Source of the DNA: Pseudomonas gingeri
GTDB taxonomy: Bacteria; Pseudomonadota; Gammaproteobacteria; Pseudomonadales; Pseudomonadaceae
Assembly: GCF_013385425.1 (NCBI RefSeq)
Contig: NZ_JACAQA010000044.1
Location: 1-34,584, forward strand
DNA: 34,584 nucleotides
Direction: 5' to 3'
Of this stretch, positions 16,463 to 25,314 are shown piece after piece; positions within the stretch are counted from its first letter, which is position 1, and each line of letters opens with the position of its first letter. The position numbers and the translations under genes are program-made. The notes under the pieces were generated by a model that saw nothing but the letters and a program-made list of their open reading frames with translations, searched no databases and was not told where the DNA came from.

Positions 16463-17617
16463 ATGACGCTGCTGCACATCCCCACCCTGCTGCTGGTCTC
16501 GGTCTTCATCTTCTGCCTGATGGGGCTCTTGAGCCTGCACGCCTGGCTGCGGGAAACCCGCGAACGCTGCCTCGCCTACCTGGGCAGCATGATGTTGCTG
16601 GCATCCCTCGGCATCCTGCTGGTGAGCTTGCGTGGCTTGGGCGTCGACTTTGTACCGCTGGTGGTGGGCAACGTGGTGCTGTTGCTGAGCGCAGCGATGA
16701 ACTGGACGGCCATGCGCGTGTTTGCCGGGCGCGCGCCCTCGGTCCCAGGCATGCTCGCTGGCGCGCTGACTTGGCTCGCGCTGTGCCTGGTGCCAACCTT
16801 CCTGGAGTCACTGCCATTGCGGGTGGCCGCCTATTCGGTGCTGACGGTCGGCTACGGCGTGCTGACCTTGCTGGAGTTCTGGCGCAGTCGCCACAGCCTC
16901 GAAGCCTCCTACCTGCCCGCGCTGACACTGACAGCACTGAATACTCTGTTCTACTGCGTGCGGGCCTTTACTGACGCCGGCATGGGCCTGGACCAGGCCC
17001 TCGCGGGTAGCGGCGAAGGCGTGCCGTTTTTCTCCTTCATGCTGTTCGAGTCCATGCTCTACGTGGTCGGGATCGGCTACGTCACCCTGGCCATGGTCAA
17101 GGAGCGCGCCGAGCGCCAGCTCAAGGCGGCGGCCTATAGCGATCCCCTGACCGGCGTCGGCAACCGGCGGTCGTTCATGTTCAAGAGTGAAAAGCTGCTG
17201 GCCGACTGCGGGCGTCAGGGCACGGCGGCGGCGCTGCTGCTCTGCGACCTGGACCACTTCAAGCGTCTGAACGACACCTTCGGCCATGCCGTGGGCGACC
17301 AGGCACTGATCGCCTTCGGCCGGGTAACGACACAGATCCTGCGCCCGGCGGATGTATTCGGGCGCATTGGCGGCGAAGAGTTTGCCTGTGTGCTGGGCGA
17401 TAGCGACAAAGCCCGCGCGATGGAAGTGGCGGAGCGGATCAGGGCCGGCTTTGCCGGGCTGACACTGCTGGAACCCGGCTTTCTCAGCGTGAGTATCGGG
17501 CTGGTCACCACGGGGGAATCCGGGTACGAACTCTCGCGGTTACTGTCGGTGGCGGATGAGGCACTTTACGCAGCCAAGGGTAAGGGCCGCAATCGAGTAG
17601 AGATCGCAGAAAGCTAG
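16463..17617 (+). CDS. Membrane diguanylate cyclase (GGDEF)
   Basis: The N-terminal 205 or so residues contain about six to seven hydrophobic helices (LLLVSVFIFCLMGLLSLHAW; MMLLASLGILLVSL; VVLLLSAAMNW). A GGDEF domain follows, with DPLTGVGNRRSF, DLDHFKRLNDTFGH and the active-site GGEEF at residues 303-307. An inhibitory I-site, RPAD, lies five residues before it, so the enzyme should make c-di-GMP from GTP and be subject to product inhibition. ATG 16463 was chosen because the open frame to 16346 adds a non-membrane, Pro/Ala-rich piece that overlaps the toxin promoter region. Its stop overlaps the stop of amiB by 4 bases on the other strand. What it senses is unknown. Confidence 0.88.
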   Translation: MTLLHIPTLLLVSVFIFCLMGLLSLHAWLRETRERCLAYLGSMMLLASLGILLVSLRGLGVDFVPLVVGNVVLLLSAAMNWTAMRVFAGRAPSVPGMLAGALTWLALCLVPTFLESLPLRVAAYSVLTVGYGVLTLLEFWRSRHSLEASYLPALTLTALNTLFYCVRAFTDAGMGLDQALAGSGEGVPFFSFMLFESMLYVVGIGYVTLAMVKERAERQLKAAAYSDPLTGVGNRRSFMFKSEKLLADCGRQGTAAALLLCDLDHFKRLNDTFGHAVGDQALIAFGRVTTQILRPADVFGRIGGEEFACVLGDSDKARAMEVAERIRAGFAGLTLLEPGFLSVSIGLVTTGESGYELSRLLSVADEALYAAKGKGRNRVEIAES

Positions 17618-18627
17618 CCCTGCGGCAACACCACCAACCGCTGCCCCTGCACCGTCGCCGTCATCTGCCCGGCGTCGGCACAGGCCAGCAGGCAATCGGC
17701 AATCGCCGGTTCCAACTCGACCCGCACCCTGCGCACCAGGGCGCGGGCGCCGAAGCGCGGATCGTGATCGCGTCCCAGCCAGGCACGGGCCAACTCGTCC
17801 ACCGATAACTGACGTTGCGGCCCCAGGCGCTGATTGAGCTTGCTCAGTTCGATATCCAACAATGCGTCGAGCCAGCGACCCTCGATGCGTTCGAACACCA
17901 GGATACGATCGATCCGGTTGAGGAACTCCGGCTCGAAACGGCTGTGCAACGCCTGCTCCAGCAGCCGCGATTCAGCCTCGACGAACCAACCCAGCAAACG
18001 TCTCCAGCCCCCACTCAAACGCTGCCGTCGAGCGTTGGCCTGCCGTGCGCCGATATTGCTGGTCATGAAGATCAGGCTGTTACGAAAATCCAGGGTGCGG
18101 CTGCCGCCCGCCAGGGTCAGCCTGCCACTTTCCAGAATCCCCAACAGGCTGCGCAGCACCTCGTCGCTGGCCTTTTCCAGCTCATCGAACAGGACGATGC
18201 CCGGACGACTGTAAGTACCCTCGATCAATTCGCTGTCGAACAGACTGACCCCCTCTTTGCTACCGACATAACCCGGCGGCGCACCGGTCAGCGCCGCCGC
18301 GTAATGTTCCTGGGCCAAGGTCTGCATATCGATGCGGCACATCGCATCGCTACGACCATGAATGGCCTGGGCCAGCAGGCGCACGATCTCAGTCTTGCCA
18401 ACGCCAGTCGGGCCCATGAACAGGTTGACCCCAAGCGGTCGCTCGCGATCACCGATGTCCGCCTTGAGCACCTTGAGCTGTGCCTCGACCGCCGCCAATG
18501 CCGCGTCCTGGCCGACGATGCGCTTACGCAGCAGCGCCATCACCTGCTGCGGCTCGAAGGTGAACCGCGAGGTCAGCGGACGCACCTCGGGCTGCCCTGA
18601 CGCGGGGACCTGCTGGATCGACGACAT
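17614..18627 (-). CDS. amiB: ClpB-like AAA+ ATPase AmiB
   Basis: The 337-residue protein has one AAA+ module of the ClpA/B second-domain type. Walker A is GPTGVGKT (72-79), a pore loop GYVG lies at 119-122, Walker B is IVLFDE (144-149), sensor 1 is FMTSN (187-191), and a sensor-2 RFGARAL lies near the end. It directly follows amiE with a 3-bp gap, as amiB follows amiE in the P. aeruginosa amide operon, where AmiB is a ClpB-like protein of unclear role. No strong ribosome site is seen, so it is probably translated by coupling to amiE. It may help fold, assemble or disassemble the amidase; this is inference. Confidence 0.85.
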   Translation of the reverse strand: MSSIQQVPASGQPEVRPLTSRFTFEPQQVMALLRKRIVGQDAALAAVEAQLKVLKADIGDRERPLGVNLFMGPTGVGKTEIVRLLAQAIHGRSDAMCRIDMQTLAQEHYAAALTGAPPGYVGSKEGVSLFDSELIEGTYSRPGIVLFDELEKASDEVLRSLLGILESGRLTLAGGSRTLDFRNSLIFMTSNIGARQANARRQRLSGGWRRLLGWFVEAESRLLEQALHSRFEPEFLNRIDRILVFERIEGRWLDALLDIELSKLNQRLGPQRQLSVDELARAWLGRDHDPRFGARALVRRVRVELEPAIADCLLACADAGQMTATVQGQRLVVLPQG

Positions 18628-18630
18628 GCT

Positions 18631-19674
18631 TCAGCCCGCGGTCTTTTCTTTACCGCCGTGGGGCAATTGCCCCACCGGACAGTCCGCCACGCCCACCGTG
18701 CGCCGGGTGATGTTCTCCACATTCTCCCGGGCCTTCTCTGCATCCAGGACCCAGGTGCGGTAGAACTCGAACGGGCAATCGGCGATGCCCTTGTCGCCAT
18801 CGCCGGAATCGTAGATGCCGGTGTAGCCACGGTGCAGCAACTTGAACAGATGGTTCTGCGACTGGTCGTTGGCTCGCGCATCGCGGATCTGTGAGATCGA
18901 CAACTGAGCGTATTGAATACCCATTTCCTCTTCGCCACACTCACCCAGGGTACGGCCGTCGAAGCCGATGATCGCCGAGTGCCCGAAGTACGAATACACC
19001 CCGTCGAAACCGGCGGCGTTGGCCACCGCGACATAGCAGTTATTGGCCCAGGCCATGCTCTTGGACATCTGCACCTGCTGCTCCTTGGCCGGGTACATAT
19101 AGCCCTGGCAACGGACGATCAGCTCCGCGCCCTTCATCGCACAATCGCGCCAGATCTCCGGGTAGTTGCCGTCGTCGCAGATGATCAGGCTGATCTTCAT
19201 GCCTTTGGGGCCGTCGCAGACATAGGTGCGGTCGCCGGGGTACCAACCCTCGATGGGACACCAGGGAATGCACTTGCGATAGCGCTGGACGATCTGCCCC
19301 TGATTGTCGATCAGCACCAGGGTGTTGTAAGGCGCCTTGTGCGGATGCTCCTCGTGGCGTTCGCCGGTCAGGGAAAACACACCCCAGGTATTGGCCTCGC
19401 GACAGGCCGCGGAAAAGATCGCGGTCTCTTCGCCGGGAATGGTCGCGGCGGTGGCCATCATCTCGTCATGGTCATAGAGAATGCCCATGGTGCTGTACTC
19501 GGGGAACACCACCAGGTCCATCCCGGGCAGCCCCTGCTTCATGCCCTTGATCACCTCGGCGATCTTGCGGGCATTGTCGATGACCTCGGCCTTGCTGTGC
19601 AGGCGCGGCATCTTGTAGTTCACGACAGCAACACCGACGGTATCCGGGCTGCTGGAAATATCGCCATGGCGCAT
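18631..19674 (-). CDS. amiE: Aliphatic amidase
   Basis: The 347-residue product matches P. aeruginosa AmiE (346 residues) almost throughout, from MRHGDISSS to CPVGQLP. It is a cytoplasmic nitrilase-superfamily enzyme that hydrolyses short aliphatic amides such as acetamide to the acid and ammonia. The catalytic Glu59 (VVFPEYS), Lys134 (YRKCIPW) and Cys166 (IICDDGNYPE) are all present. Long stretches such as IICDDGNYPEIWRDCAMKGA are identical to what I remember of AmiE. AGAGG precedes the ATG by 9 nt. It is third in the fmdA-fmdB-amiE-amiB block; there is no amiC, amiR or amiS nearby, so its control must differ from the classical operon. Confidence 0.95.
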   Translation of the reverse strand: MRHGDISSSPDTVGVAVVNYKMPRLHSKAEVIDNARKIAEVIKGMKQGLPGMDLVVFPEYSTMGILYDHDEMMATAATIPGEETAIFSAACREANTWGVFSLTGERHEEHPHKAPYNTLVLIDNQGQIVQRYRKCIPWCPIEGWYPGDRTYVCDGPKGMKISLIICDDGNYPEIWRDCAMKGAELIVRCQGYMYPAKEQQVQMSKSMAWANNCYVAVANAAGFDGVYSYFGHSAIIGFDGRTLGECGEEEMGIQYAQLSISQIRDARANDQSQNHLFKLLHRGYTGIYDSGDGDKGIADCPFEFYRTWVLDAEKARENVENITRRTVGVADCPVGQLPHGGKEKTAG

Positions 19675-19689
19675 GGAGAAAAACCTCTG

Positions 19690-20034
19690 TCAGTGACTGA
19701 TCATCCAGGGCCGTGGCCCGGTCTTGCTCTTGAGTCCCAGGGGATTGGCCTTGGTCGGCACCACCGGTTTGCTTGGCGCACAGCAACCGCAACCCTTGGG
19801 ATGACGCCGCTGCTGGTACTCGGCGACGGTCTGCGGTGCATGGGCGCTGCGCTCGTTGGTGGCGATGGCCTGGCGCTGACTGCTCGACAGACAGTTCAAG
19901 GCCGGCGCCGAAAGCTGCAAGCCACCGCCAGCGCCGCCGCAATAGGGGCACTGGCAAGGTTCATGGCGCTGGTTCATGGGCCGCAGCATGGTGAAGGTGC
20001 CGCAGGCCTGGCATTGATATTCGTAGGTCGGCAT
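19690..20034 (-). CDS. fmdB: FmdB-family zinc-ribbon protein
   Basis: The protein begins MPTYEYQCQACGTFTMLRPM and continues with QCPYCGG. This is the FmdB zinc ribbon, with Cys pairs at residues 8/11 and about 28-33. FmdB was named in the formamidase cluster of Methylophilus methylotrophus, where it was proposed to regulate amidase expression. The C-terminal half is Pro/Lys-rich with a further CGCC motif (about 92-95). GGGAGG lies 7 nt before the ATG. It lies 30 bp after fmdA and 15 bp before amiE, so all are co-transcribed. Confidence 0.88.
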   Translation of the reverse strand: MPTYEYQCQACGTFTMLRPMNQRHEPCQCPYCGGAGGGLQLSAPALNCLSSSQRQAIATNERSAHAPQTVAEYQQRRHPKGCGCCAPSKPVVPTKANPLGLKSKTGPRPWMISH

Positions 20035-20064
20035 GGTGCGTCCTCCCGGAATATTGATGGCGAC

Positions 20065-21294
20065 TTACAGATCGTGGGCGATAGGCAGGTCGATGCTGCC
20101 GTCCAGGTGCTTGATCGGGCCGTTGGCGTTGGGGTTGATATCGAAGTCGAAGATCTCGGTCGGCAGCCACAAGGTCGCGCAGGCATTGGGGATATCCACC
20201 ACGCCACTGATATGGCCCTGCACCGGGGCCGATCCCAGCAGGGCATAACCCTGGGCCGGGGAATAACCGAACTTGGTCAGGTAATTGATCGCATTGAGGC
20301 AGGCCTGGCGGTAGGCGACGTTGACGTCCAGGTAGTGCTGTTGGCCGCTCTCGTCCACCGAGATGCCTTCGAAGATCAGGTAGTTCTTGTAGTTCGGGGT
20401 GATGGGGCTTGGCTTGAACACCGGGTTCTTGATCCCGTACTTGGCCATGCCGCCTTTGATCAGCTCGACCTTCATGTGTACCCAGCCGGCCATCTCGATG
20501 GCGCCGCAAAAGGTGATCTCGCCGTCGCCCTGGCTGAAGTGCAGATCGCCTACCGACAGGCCGGCGCCGTTGACGTAGACCGGGAAGAAAATCTTCGAGC
20601 CGCGGGACAGGTCCTTGATATCGCAGTTACCGCCATGCTCGCGCGGCGGCACGGTGCGGGCGCCGGTGGCGGCGGCGTCATCGCGGGCCTGGCCCTTGAG
20701 TTTGCCCATGTGCGCGGTGGCGGCCAGTGGTGCGTTGGCCAGGGGCGGCACGCGGGTCGGGTTGGTGTCGATCAGTTCCTGTTCGCGGCGGTTCCAGTCG
20801 GCGAGCATCACCGGGTCGGGCAGGCAACCGATCAGGCCGGGGTGGATCAAGCCGGCGAAGTTGACACCGGGAATGTGCCGCGAGCTGGTGAACATGCCTT
20901 TGAAATCCCAGATGGCTTTCTGCGCACTGGGGAAATGGTCGGTGAGGAAGCCGCCGCCGTTCTGCCGGGAAAAGAAGCCGTTGAAGCCCCACTGCGATTC
21001 GGCCTTGGCGCCGATGTCCAGCAGGTCGACCACCAGCAGGTCGCCGGCTTCGGCGCCGTGCACGCCGACCGGGCCGGAGAGGTAGTGCACGGTGGACAGG
21101 TCGATATCGCGCACGTCGGAAGCATCGTCGTTGTTCTTGATCGCCCCGGCGGTCCAGTCGTAGGTTTCGAGAATGAAGTCATCCCCCGGCTTGACCCAGC
21201 AGGCCATCGGAATGTCCGGATGCCAGCGGTTGTGGATCTGCTCGTTCTCGGTGGCGGGCTGGTTGAGGTCGACTTTGATCAAGGTATCGGTCAT
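20065..21294 (-). CDS. fmdA: Formamidase
   Basis: The 409-residue protein is of the FmdA/AmdA family, about the same length as Methylophilus formamidase. It converts formamide to formate and ammonia in the cytoplasm. Typical phrases are NRWHPDIPMACWVKPGDDF, ETYDWTAGAIKNNDD, VHYLSGPVGVHGAEAGDLLV, HPGLIGCLPDP and SVGDLHFSQGDGEI, with conserved Asp, Glu and His positions for metal or acetamidase-fold catalysis. AGGAG lies 7 nt before the ATG. It heads the fmdA-fmdB-amiE-amiB group; a 16-bp palindrome at 21365-21380, shared with the urtA promoter region, lies 71 bp upstream. Confidence 0.92.
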   Translation of the reverse strand: MTDTLIKVDLNQPATENEQIHNRWHPDIPMACWVKPGDDFILETYDWTAGAIKNNDDASDVRDIDLSTVHYLSGPVGVHGAEAGDLLVVDLLDIGAKAESQWGFNGFFSRQNGGGFLTDHFPSAQKAIWDFKGMFTSSRHIPGVNFAGLIHPGLIGCLPDPVMLADWNRREQELIDTNPTRVPPLANAPLAATAHMGKLKGQARDDAAATGARTVPPREHGGNCDIKDLSRGSKIFFPVYVNGAGLSVGDLHFSQGDGEITFCGAIEMAGWVHMKVELIKGGMAKYGIKNPVFKPSPITPNYKNYLIFEGISVDESGQQHYLDVNVAYRQACLNAINYLTKFGYSPAQGYALLGSAPVQGHISGVVDIPNACATLWLPTEIFDFDINPNANGPIKHLDGSIDLPIAHDL

Positions 21295-21364
21295 GGCAAA
21301 GCTCCTGGACAGTAGGGATGTACAGCGTTGCTGGCAGTCTCGAATGGCGGCGCGAATCGGCCAA

Positions 21365-21380
21365 TACGTCGGATGACGTA
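21365..21380. promoter_or_regulatory. 16-bp palindromic operator ahead of fmdA
   Basis: TACGTCGGATGACGTA has the symmetry TACGTC-N3/4-GACGTA and is almost the same as the site at 26677-26692 upstream of urtA. It lies 71-86 bp upstream of fmdA, a usual distance for an activator site. It suggests a promoter for fmdA separate from that of urtA and the same regulator for both, most simply the LuxR-type protein at 30229. Confidence 0.65.
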
Positions 21381-21383
21381 GCT

Positions 21384-21641
21384 CCCTTTGCAGGAGCCCG
21401 GCTTGCCGGCGATGGCGATTTCAAGACCGCTATCGCCGGCGAGCCGGGCTCCCACAATGTTTGTGTCGAGCCGAGAACCTGCATGCGCGTGAAATCTGTG
21501 GGAGCGGTGCTTGTCGGATCGCCGCACCGCCGCGAAGCTTTTGGCGGCCTCAAGGGCCTCTTCGCGAGCAAGCTCTGCTCCCACAGGGACAGTGTTCGGC
21601 CTTAACTGAACGGTATTACGGCAAGCCGGGTTCCCACAGGG
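21384..21641. repeat. REP-like inverted repeats between urtE and fmdA
   Basis: Two inverted pairs of Pseudomonas-type REP sequences are visible. The first runs from CAGGAGCCCGGCTTGCCGGC (21391) to GCCGGCGAGCCGGGCTCCC (about 21453). The second runs from TGTGGGAGCGGTGCTTG (21497) to GCGAGCAAGCTCTGCTCCCA (about 21584). A single element, GGCAAGCCGGGTTCCCACAG, follows at 21620-21639. They may stabilise the urtABCDE transcript end or reduce read-through into fmdA. Together with the palindrome at 21365 they fill the 356-bp gap; no gene is seen. Confidence 0.75.
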
Positions 21642-21650
21642 CAAAGGGGT

Positions 21651-22340
21651 CTATACGGAGAGGTAACGGCTGATCGTCGCCTCGTCGACCTTGTCGCGGG
21701 TCTCCTCGATAACGAAACGTCCCTTCTCGATCACCAGAAAGCGATCGGCAATTTCCAGGGTGAAAGACAGCACCTGCTCGGAAACCACGATGGTCAAATC
21801 CCGCAGCGTGCGGATTTCCTTCAGGGTCCGGGCGATGTCCTTGATGATCGATGGCTGGATGCCCTCGGTGGGCTCATCCAGCAACAGCACCTTGGGGTTG
21901 GTCGCCAGCGCCCGGGCAATCGCCAGTTGCTGTTGCTGCCCCCCCGAGAGGTTGCCGCCCTTGCGCGAGCGCATGTCGTGGAGCACCGGGAACAACGCAT
22001 AGAGGTCTTCCGGCACCTGGCCCCGGGCCGAAGCCGGCAAGCCGGTCTGGATATTTTCCAGCACCGTCATGCTGGGAAAGATCATCCGCCCCTGGGGCAC
22101 ATAGGCGATGCCGTGCTCGACCCGCTCGTGGGTCTCGAGACTGGAGACCTCACGACCATCGACACTGACCTGCCCACCCCACTGCGGAAGAATGCCCATC
22201 AGGCTCTTGAACAGCGTGGTCTTGCCCATGCCGTTGCGCCCCATCACGGCGACGATTTCCTGCTTGGCCACGGCCAGGTCGAGGTCGTGGAGAATCTGGC
22301 TCTGGCCGTAGCCACAGGACAGCTTGTTGACGTTGAACAT
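21651..22340 (-). CDS. urtE: ABC transporter ATPase, UrtE-type
   Basis: The 229-residue ATPase starts MFNVNKLSCGYGQSQILHDL, with Walker A GRNGMGKTT, signature LSGGQQQQLAIARAL and Walker B VLLLDEPTEGIQPSI. The phrase DEPTEGIQPSII is typical of UrtE/LivF-like subunits of urea and short-chain amide importers. ATG 22340 is chosen because GAGGAA lies 6 nt upstream; the longer open frame overlaps urtD in another frame. It begins 10 bp after urtD. With UrtD it should form the nucleotide-binding heterodimer under UrtB and UrtC. Confidence 0.9.
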   Translation of the reverse strand: MFNVNKLSCGYGQSQILHDLDLAVAKQEIVAVMGRNGMGKTTLFKSLMGILPQWGGQVSVDGREVSSLETHERVEHGIAYVPQGRMIFPSMTVLENIQTGLPASARGQVPEDLYALFPVLHDMRSRKGGNLSGGQQQQLAIARALATNPKVLLLDEPTEGIQPSIIKDIARTLKEIRTLRDLTIVVSEQVLSFTLEIADRFLVIEKGRFVIEETRDKVDEATISRYLSV

Positions 22341-22350
22341 GCCTGCTTCC

Positions 22351-23109
22351 TCAATGGCCCAGATAGACTTCGATGACTTTCGGGTTGTTCTGCACCGACT
22401 CCATGCTGCCCTCGGCCAGCACCTTGCCCTGGTGCAGCACCGTGACCTTGTGGGCAATGCTCTTGACGAATTCCATATCGTGCTCGATTACCAGCACCGA
22501 ACGGCCCTGGCTGATGCGCTTGAGCAACTCGGCGGTCTGCACGCGCTCGTTGACGCTCATCCCGGCGACGGGTTCGTCGAGCATCAGCAGGTCGGGGTTC
22601 TGCATCAGCAGCATGCCGATCTCCAGCCACTGCTTCTGGCCATGGGACAGCAGGTCGGCCTGTTGCTCCAGCAGATCGCCGAGAAAGATCTCCCGGGCCA
22701 CCTCTTCCACCCGGGCAATCACCGCGGCGCTGCGCTTGAAGAACAACGCGCTGAACACCTTGCGCCCGGCCGGATAGGACATCTCCAGGTTCTCGAACAC
22801 CGTGAGGTTTTCGTAGATCGACGGGTTCTGGAATTTTCGCCCGACGCCGGCACGGACGATGTTGTACTCGTGCATCCTGGTCAGCTCTTTCCCGTCGAAC
22901 TGGATGCTGCCGCTGGTGGCGCGGGTCTTGCCGCAGATCAGGTCGAGCACCGTGGTCTTGCCCGCGCCGTTGGGTCCGATCACCACCCGCACTTCATTGC
23001 GGTCTATATACAGGTTGAGGTTGTCCACCGCCTTGAAACCATCGAAGGACACCGTCAGTCCCTCGATGGCCAATACCGGTTTGTTCATCTGAAAACCGAT
23101 GGCGGTCAT
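22351..23109 (-). CDS. urtD: ABC transporter ATPase, UrtD-type
   Basis: This 252-residue ATPase has Walker A GPNGAGKTT, VGRKFQNPSIYENLTVFENL and the atypical signature LSHGQKQWLEIGMLL. That wording (SHGQKQWLEIGML, MLDEPVAGMS) is characteristic of UrtD in urea-type importers and separates it from LivG. The ATG overlaps the stop of urtC by 4 bases, indicating coupled translation, and GGAG lies 9 nt upstream. It energises import of urea or short amides by ATP hydrolysis on the cytoplasmic face. Confidence 0.9.
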   Translation of the reverse strand: MTAIGFQMNKPVLAIEGLTVSFDGFKAVDNLNLYIDRNEVRVVIGPNGAGKTTVLDLICGKTRATSGSIQFDGKELTRMHEYNIVRAGVGRKFQNPSIYENLTVFENLEMSYPAGRKVFSALFFKRSAAVIARVEEVAREIFLGDLLEQQADLLSHGQKQWLEIGMLLMQNPDLLMLDEPVAGMSVNERVQTAELLKRISQGRSVLVIEHDMEFVKSIAHKVTVLHQGKVLAEGSMESVQNNPKVIEVYLGH

Positions 23110-24293
23110 GGCTGTGTCTCCAGGGAAGGACGTTCAGGGGCTGGAGCTTTCGGTTCGACACGTACGGCCTGTGGCAAGGACGCAGCCACCGGTTGTGAGC
23201 GAGGAGAACGTCGCAGCAATCGAGCAAGCGCCTGGCGACCATGACTGTCCCAGAGCCCGGCCAACCCATTGGGGAAGTACATGACCACGGCAATGAACAG
23301 CCCGCCCATCAGGTACAGCCATAACTCGGGAAAGGACTCGGAGAAATAGGTCTTGCCGTAGTTCACCAGCAGGGCCCCATACACCGCGCCGAGCAGCGAC
23401 ATACGCCCGCCGACCGCGGTGAAGATCACCATCTCGATGGACGGCACGATGCCGACGAATGTGGGTGACATAAAGCCGACCTGCAAGGCGAACATCGCGC
23501 CGCCAATGGCCGAGAACCCGGCGGCGATGCAGAACACGAAAATCTTGAACGTGGCCACGTCATAACCGGAGAAACGCACCCGCTCCTCCTTGTCGCGCAT
23601 CGCCATCAGCAAGCGCCCCAGCTTGGAAGCGAGGACAAAACGGCCGATAAAAATGCAGCCGAACAGCAGCGCCGCATTGATGAAATACAGCACCAGCTTG
23701 GCGCTGTCGGTGCGCAGGTCCCAACCGAGCAGCGTCTTGAGATCGGTGATGCCGTTGACCCCACCGCTCAGGCCCTGCTGGCCGACAATCAGCACCGTCA
23801 AAATCAACGCAATGGCCTGGGTGACGATGGAGAAATACACATCCCCGACCCGCCGTTTGAACAGCGCCATACCGATGATAAAAGCCAGCAACACCGGCAC
23901 CAGAATCACCGCCAGCAGCGTGAAACTGAAACTGTGGAACGGCACCCAGAGCCAGGGCAGTTCGGTGATCTGGTTCCAGTCCATAAAGTCCGGAATGCCC
24001 GGCGTGGTCTGGATCTTGGTGCTGATCGGATCGGAGGCTTCCAGCTTGAGAAACATCGCCATGCAGTAGCCGCCGACACCGAAAAACACGCCCTGCCCCA
24101 GGCTGAGAATGCCGCCATACCCCCAGCACAACACCAGGCCGACGGCAACGAAGGCATAGGTCAGATACTTGCCCACCATGTTCAACCGGAAGGCATCCAG
24201 GGTCAGCGGAAACACCACGAAAATCAGCAGCGCCAACAGCGCCACGCCGAGCAGGTTCGGCTTGCCCGCCAGCATCTTGTCTAGAACGTTCAT
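23106..24293 (-). CDS. urtC: ABC transporter permease, UrtC-type
   Basis: The 395-residue inner-membrane protein has about ten hydrophobic helices, among them LLGVALLALLIFVVFPLTL, YAFVAVGLVLCWGYGGILSL and YLMGGLFIAVVMYFP. The phrase GYGGILSLGQGVFFGVGGYC is the LivM/UrtC permease motif, and VGGRMSLLGAVYGALLVNYG is the loop that contacts the ATPase. The C-terminal tail of about 45 residues is Arg/Pro-rich and cytoplasmic. It starts 10 bp after urtB and overlaps urtD by 4 bases. It pairs with UrtB to form the pore. Confidence 0.9.
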   Translation of the reverse strand: MNVLDKMLAGKPNLLGVALLALLIFVVFPLTLDAFRLNMVGKYLTYAFVAVGLVLCWGYGGILSLGQGVFFGVGGYCMAMFLKLEASDPISTKIQTTPGIPDFMDWNQITELPWLWVPFHSFSFTLLAVILVPVLLAFIIGMALFKRRVGDVYFSIVTQAIALILTVLIVGQQGLSGGVNGITDLKTLLGWDLRTDSAKLVLYFINAALLFGCIFIGRFVLASKLGRLLMAMRDKEERVRFSGYDVATFKIFVFCIAAGFSAIGGAMFALQVGFMSPTFVGIVPSIEMVIFTAVGGRMSLLGAVYGALLVNYGKTYFSESFPELWLYLMGGLFIAVVMYFPNGLAGLWDSHGRQALARLLRRSPRSQPVAASLPQAVRVEPKAPAPERPSLETQP

Positions 24294-24303
24294 CGGCTCG
24301 CCT

Positions 24304-25221
24304 CTACTTGCGCACTTTGATGGAGAACAGCCCTTGGGGGCGCAACATCAGGATCAGGATGACCCCGGACAGGGTCAGCACCTTGGCCATCGAACCGCTG
24401 AGGAAAAACTCCGAGATCGATTGGGTCTGGGCAATCACGAACGCCGACGCGATGGTGCCGAACAGGCTTTGCGCACCACCGAAGACCACCACCAGGAAGG
24501 TGTCGACGATGTACTGCGAGCCGGCGGTGGGTCCGGTGGAACCGATGGTGGTGAAGGCCGCGCCAGCCACCCCGGCGACACCGCAACCCAGGGCAAAGGT
24601 CATGCGGTCGACCTTGCGGGTATTGATACCCACGGCCCGGCTCATCAACCGGTTCTGCACCGTGGCGCGCACATGCAGACCCCAGCGCGAACGATAGAGC
24701 AGGACAAAAATGCCTGCCGTCAGCAGCAAGGTCAGGGCCATCATGAACAGGCCGTTGCGCGGAATCTCGATGGAGTCCGTGAGGTTGAACGACCCCATCA
24801 ACCACTCCGGTGGCGTGGCACTGACTTCACGGGCGCCGAACACCGAACGGAAGGTCTGCTGCATGACCAGGGACAGGCCCCAGGTCGCCAGCAGCGTGTC
24901 CAGCGGCCGCTTGTAGAGTCGGCTGATCATCGCCCACTCCACCAGCCAGCCGATGGCGCCGGCGATCAGAAACGACAACGCGATGGCGAAGAAAAAATAG
25001 TAGGGTTGGAACGCCGGGGCGAAATGGCTGGTCAGGCTCGAACAGACATAGGTGGTGTAGGCACCGATGGTGAGGAACTCGCCGTGGGCCATATTGATGA
25101 CCCCCATTTGCCCGAAGATGATCGCCAGCCCCAGCGCCATCAACAACAGCACGCAGAACACGGACAAACCGTTGAACCCCTGCATGGCCGCGATGGCACC
25201 AAATTCCGATAGCCATTCCAT
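24304..25221 (-). CDS. urtB: ABC transporter permease, UrtB-type (short form)
   Basis: The 305-residue permease has LivH/UrtB-type motifs: GLAIIFGQMGVINMAHGEFL, then GWLVEWAMISRLYKRPLDTL, then ATWGLSLVMQQTFRSVFGAR, then CGVAGVAGAAFTTIGSTGPT and VVVFGGAQSLFGT. Urea-cluster UrtB proteins often carry an extra N-terminal region of about 200 residues; this one lacks it, which fits the short-chain amide (FmdE-like) branch. That point relies on memory of the families. AGGAG lies 9 nt before the ATG. A 93-bp gap to urtA holds a REP-like element. Confidence 0.88.
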   Translation of the reverse strand: MEWLSEFGAIAAMQGFNGLSVFCVLLLMALGLAIIFGQMGVINMAHGEFLTIGAYTTYVCSSLTSHFAPAFQPYYFFFAIALSFLIAGAIGWLVEWAMISRLYKRPLDTLLATWGLSLVMQQTFRSVFGAREVSATPPEWLMGSFNLTDSIEIPRNGLFMMALTLLLTAGIFVLLYRSRWGLHVRATVQNRLMSRAVGINTRKVDRMTFALGCGVAGVAGAAFTTIGSTGPTAGSQYIVDTFLVVVFGGAQSLFGTIASAFVIAQTQSISEFFLSGSMAKVLTLSGVILILMLRPQGLFSIKVRK

Positions 25222-25271
25222 GATGATGGTCTCCTGCGGTGGAAGTAAAAAAACCGCATCCCCGGCAAACC

Positions 25272-25308
25272 AGCCCCCTGCAGGAGCCGGCTTGCCGGCG
25301 ATAGGGCC
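25272..25308. repeat. REP-like element between urtA and urtB
   Basis: CCCCCTGCAGGAGCCGGCTT followed by GCCGGCGATAGGGCC has the same core as the REP-like repeats at 21391. It lies between urtA and urtB, where such repeats commonly stabilise the upstream mRNA and so raise the yield of the binding protein over the membrane parts. Confidence 0.6.
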
Positions 25309-25314
25309 CGAACG

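Noticed and set aside
18913..21315. An 800-codon plus-strand reading frame opposite amiE, fmdB and fmdA
   Set aside because: It is antisense to three well-supported genes, has His/Val/Gly-rich low-complexity wording typical of a shadow of GC-rich coding, and matches no known fold.
21384..21641. CRISPR-like repeats between urtE and fmdA
   Set aside because: The repeats are inverted pairs with the GGGAGC/GCTCCC core of Pseudomonas REP elements, not direct repeats with regular spacers.
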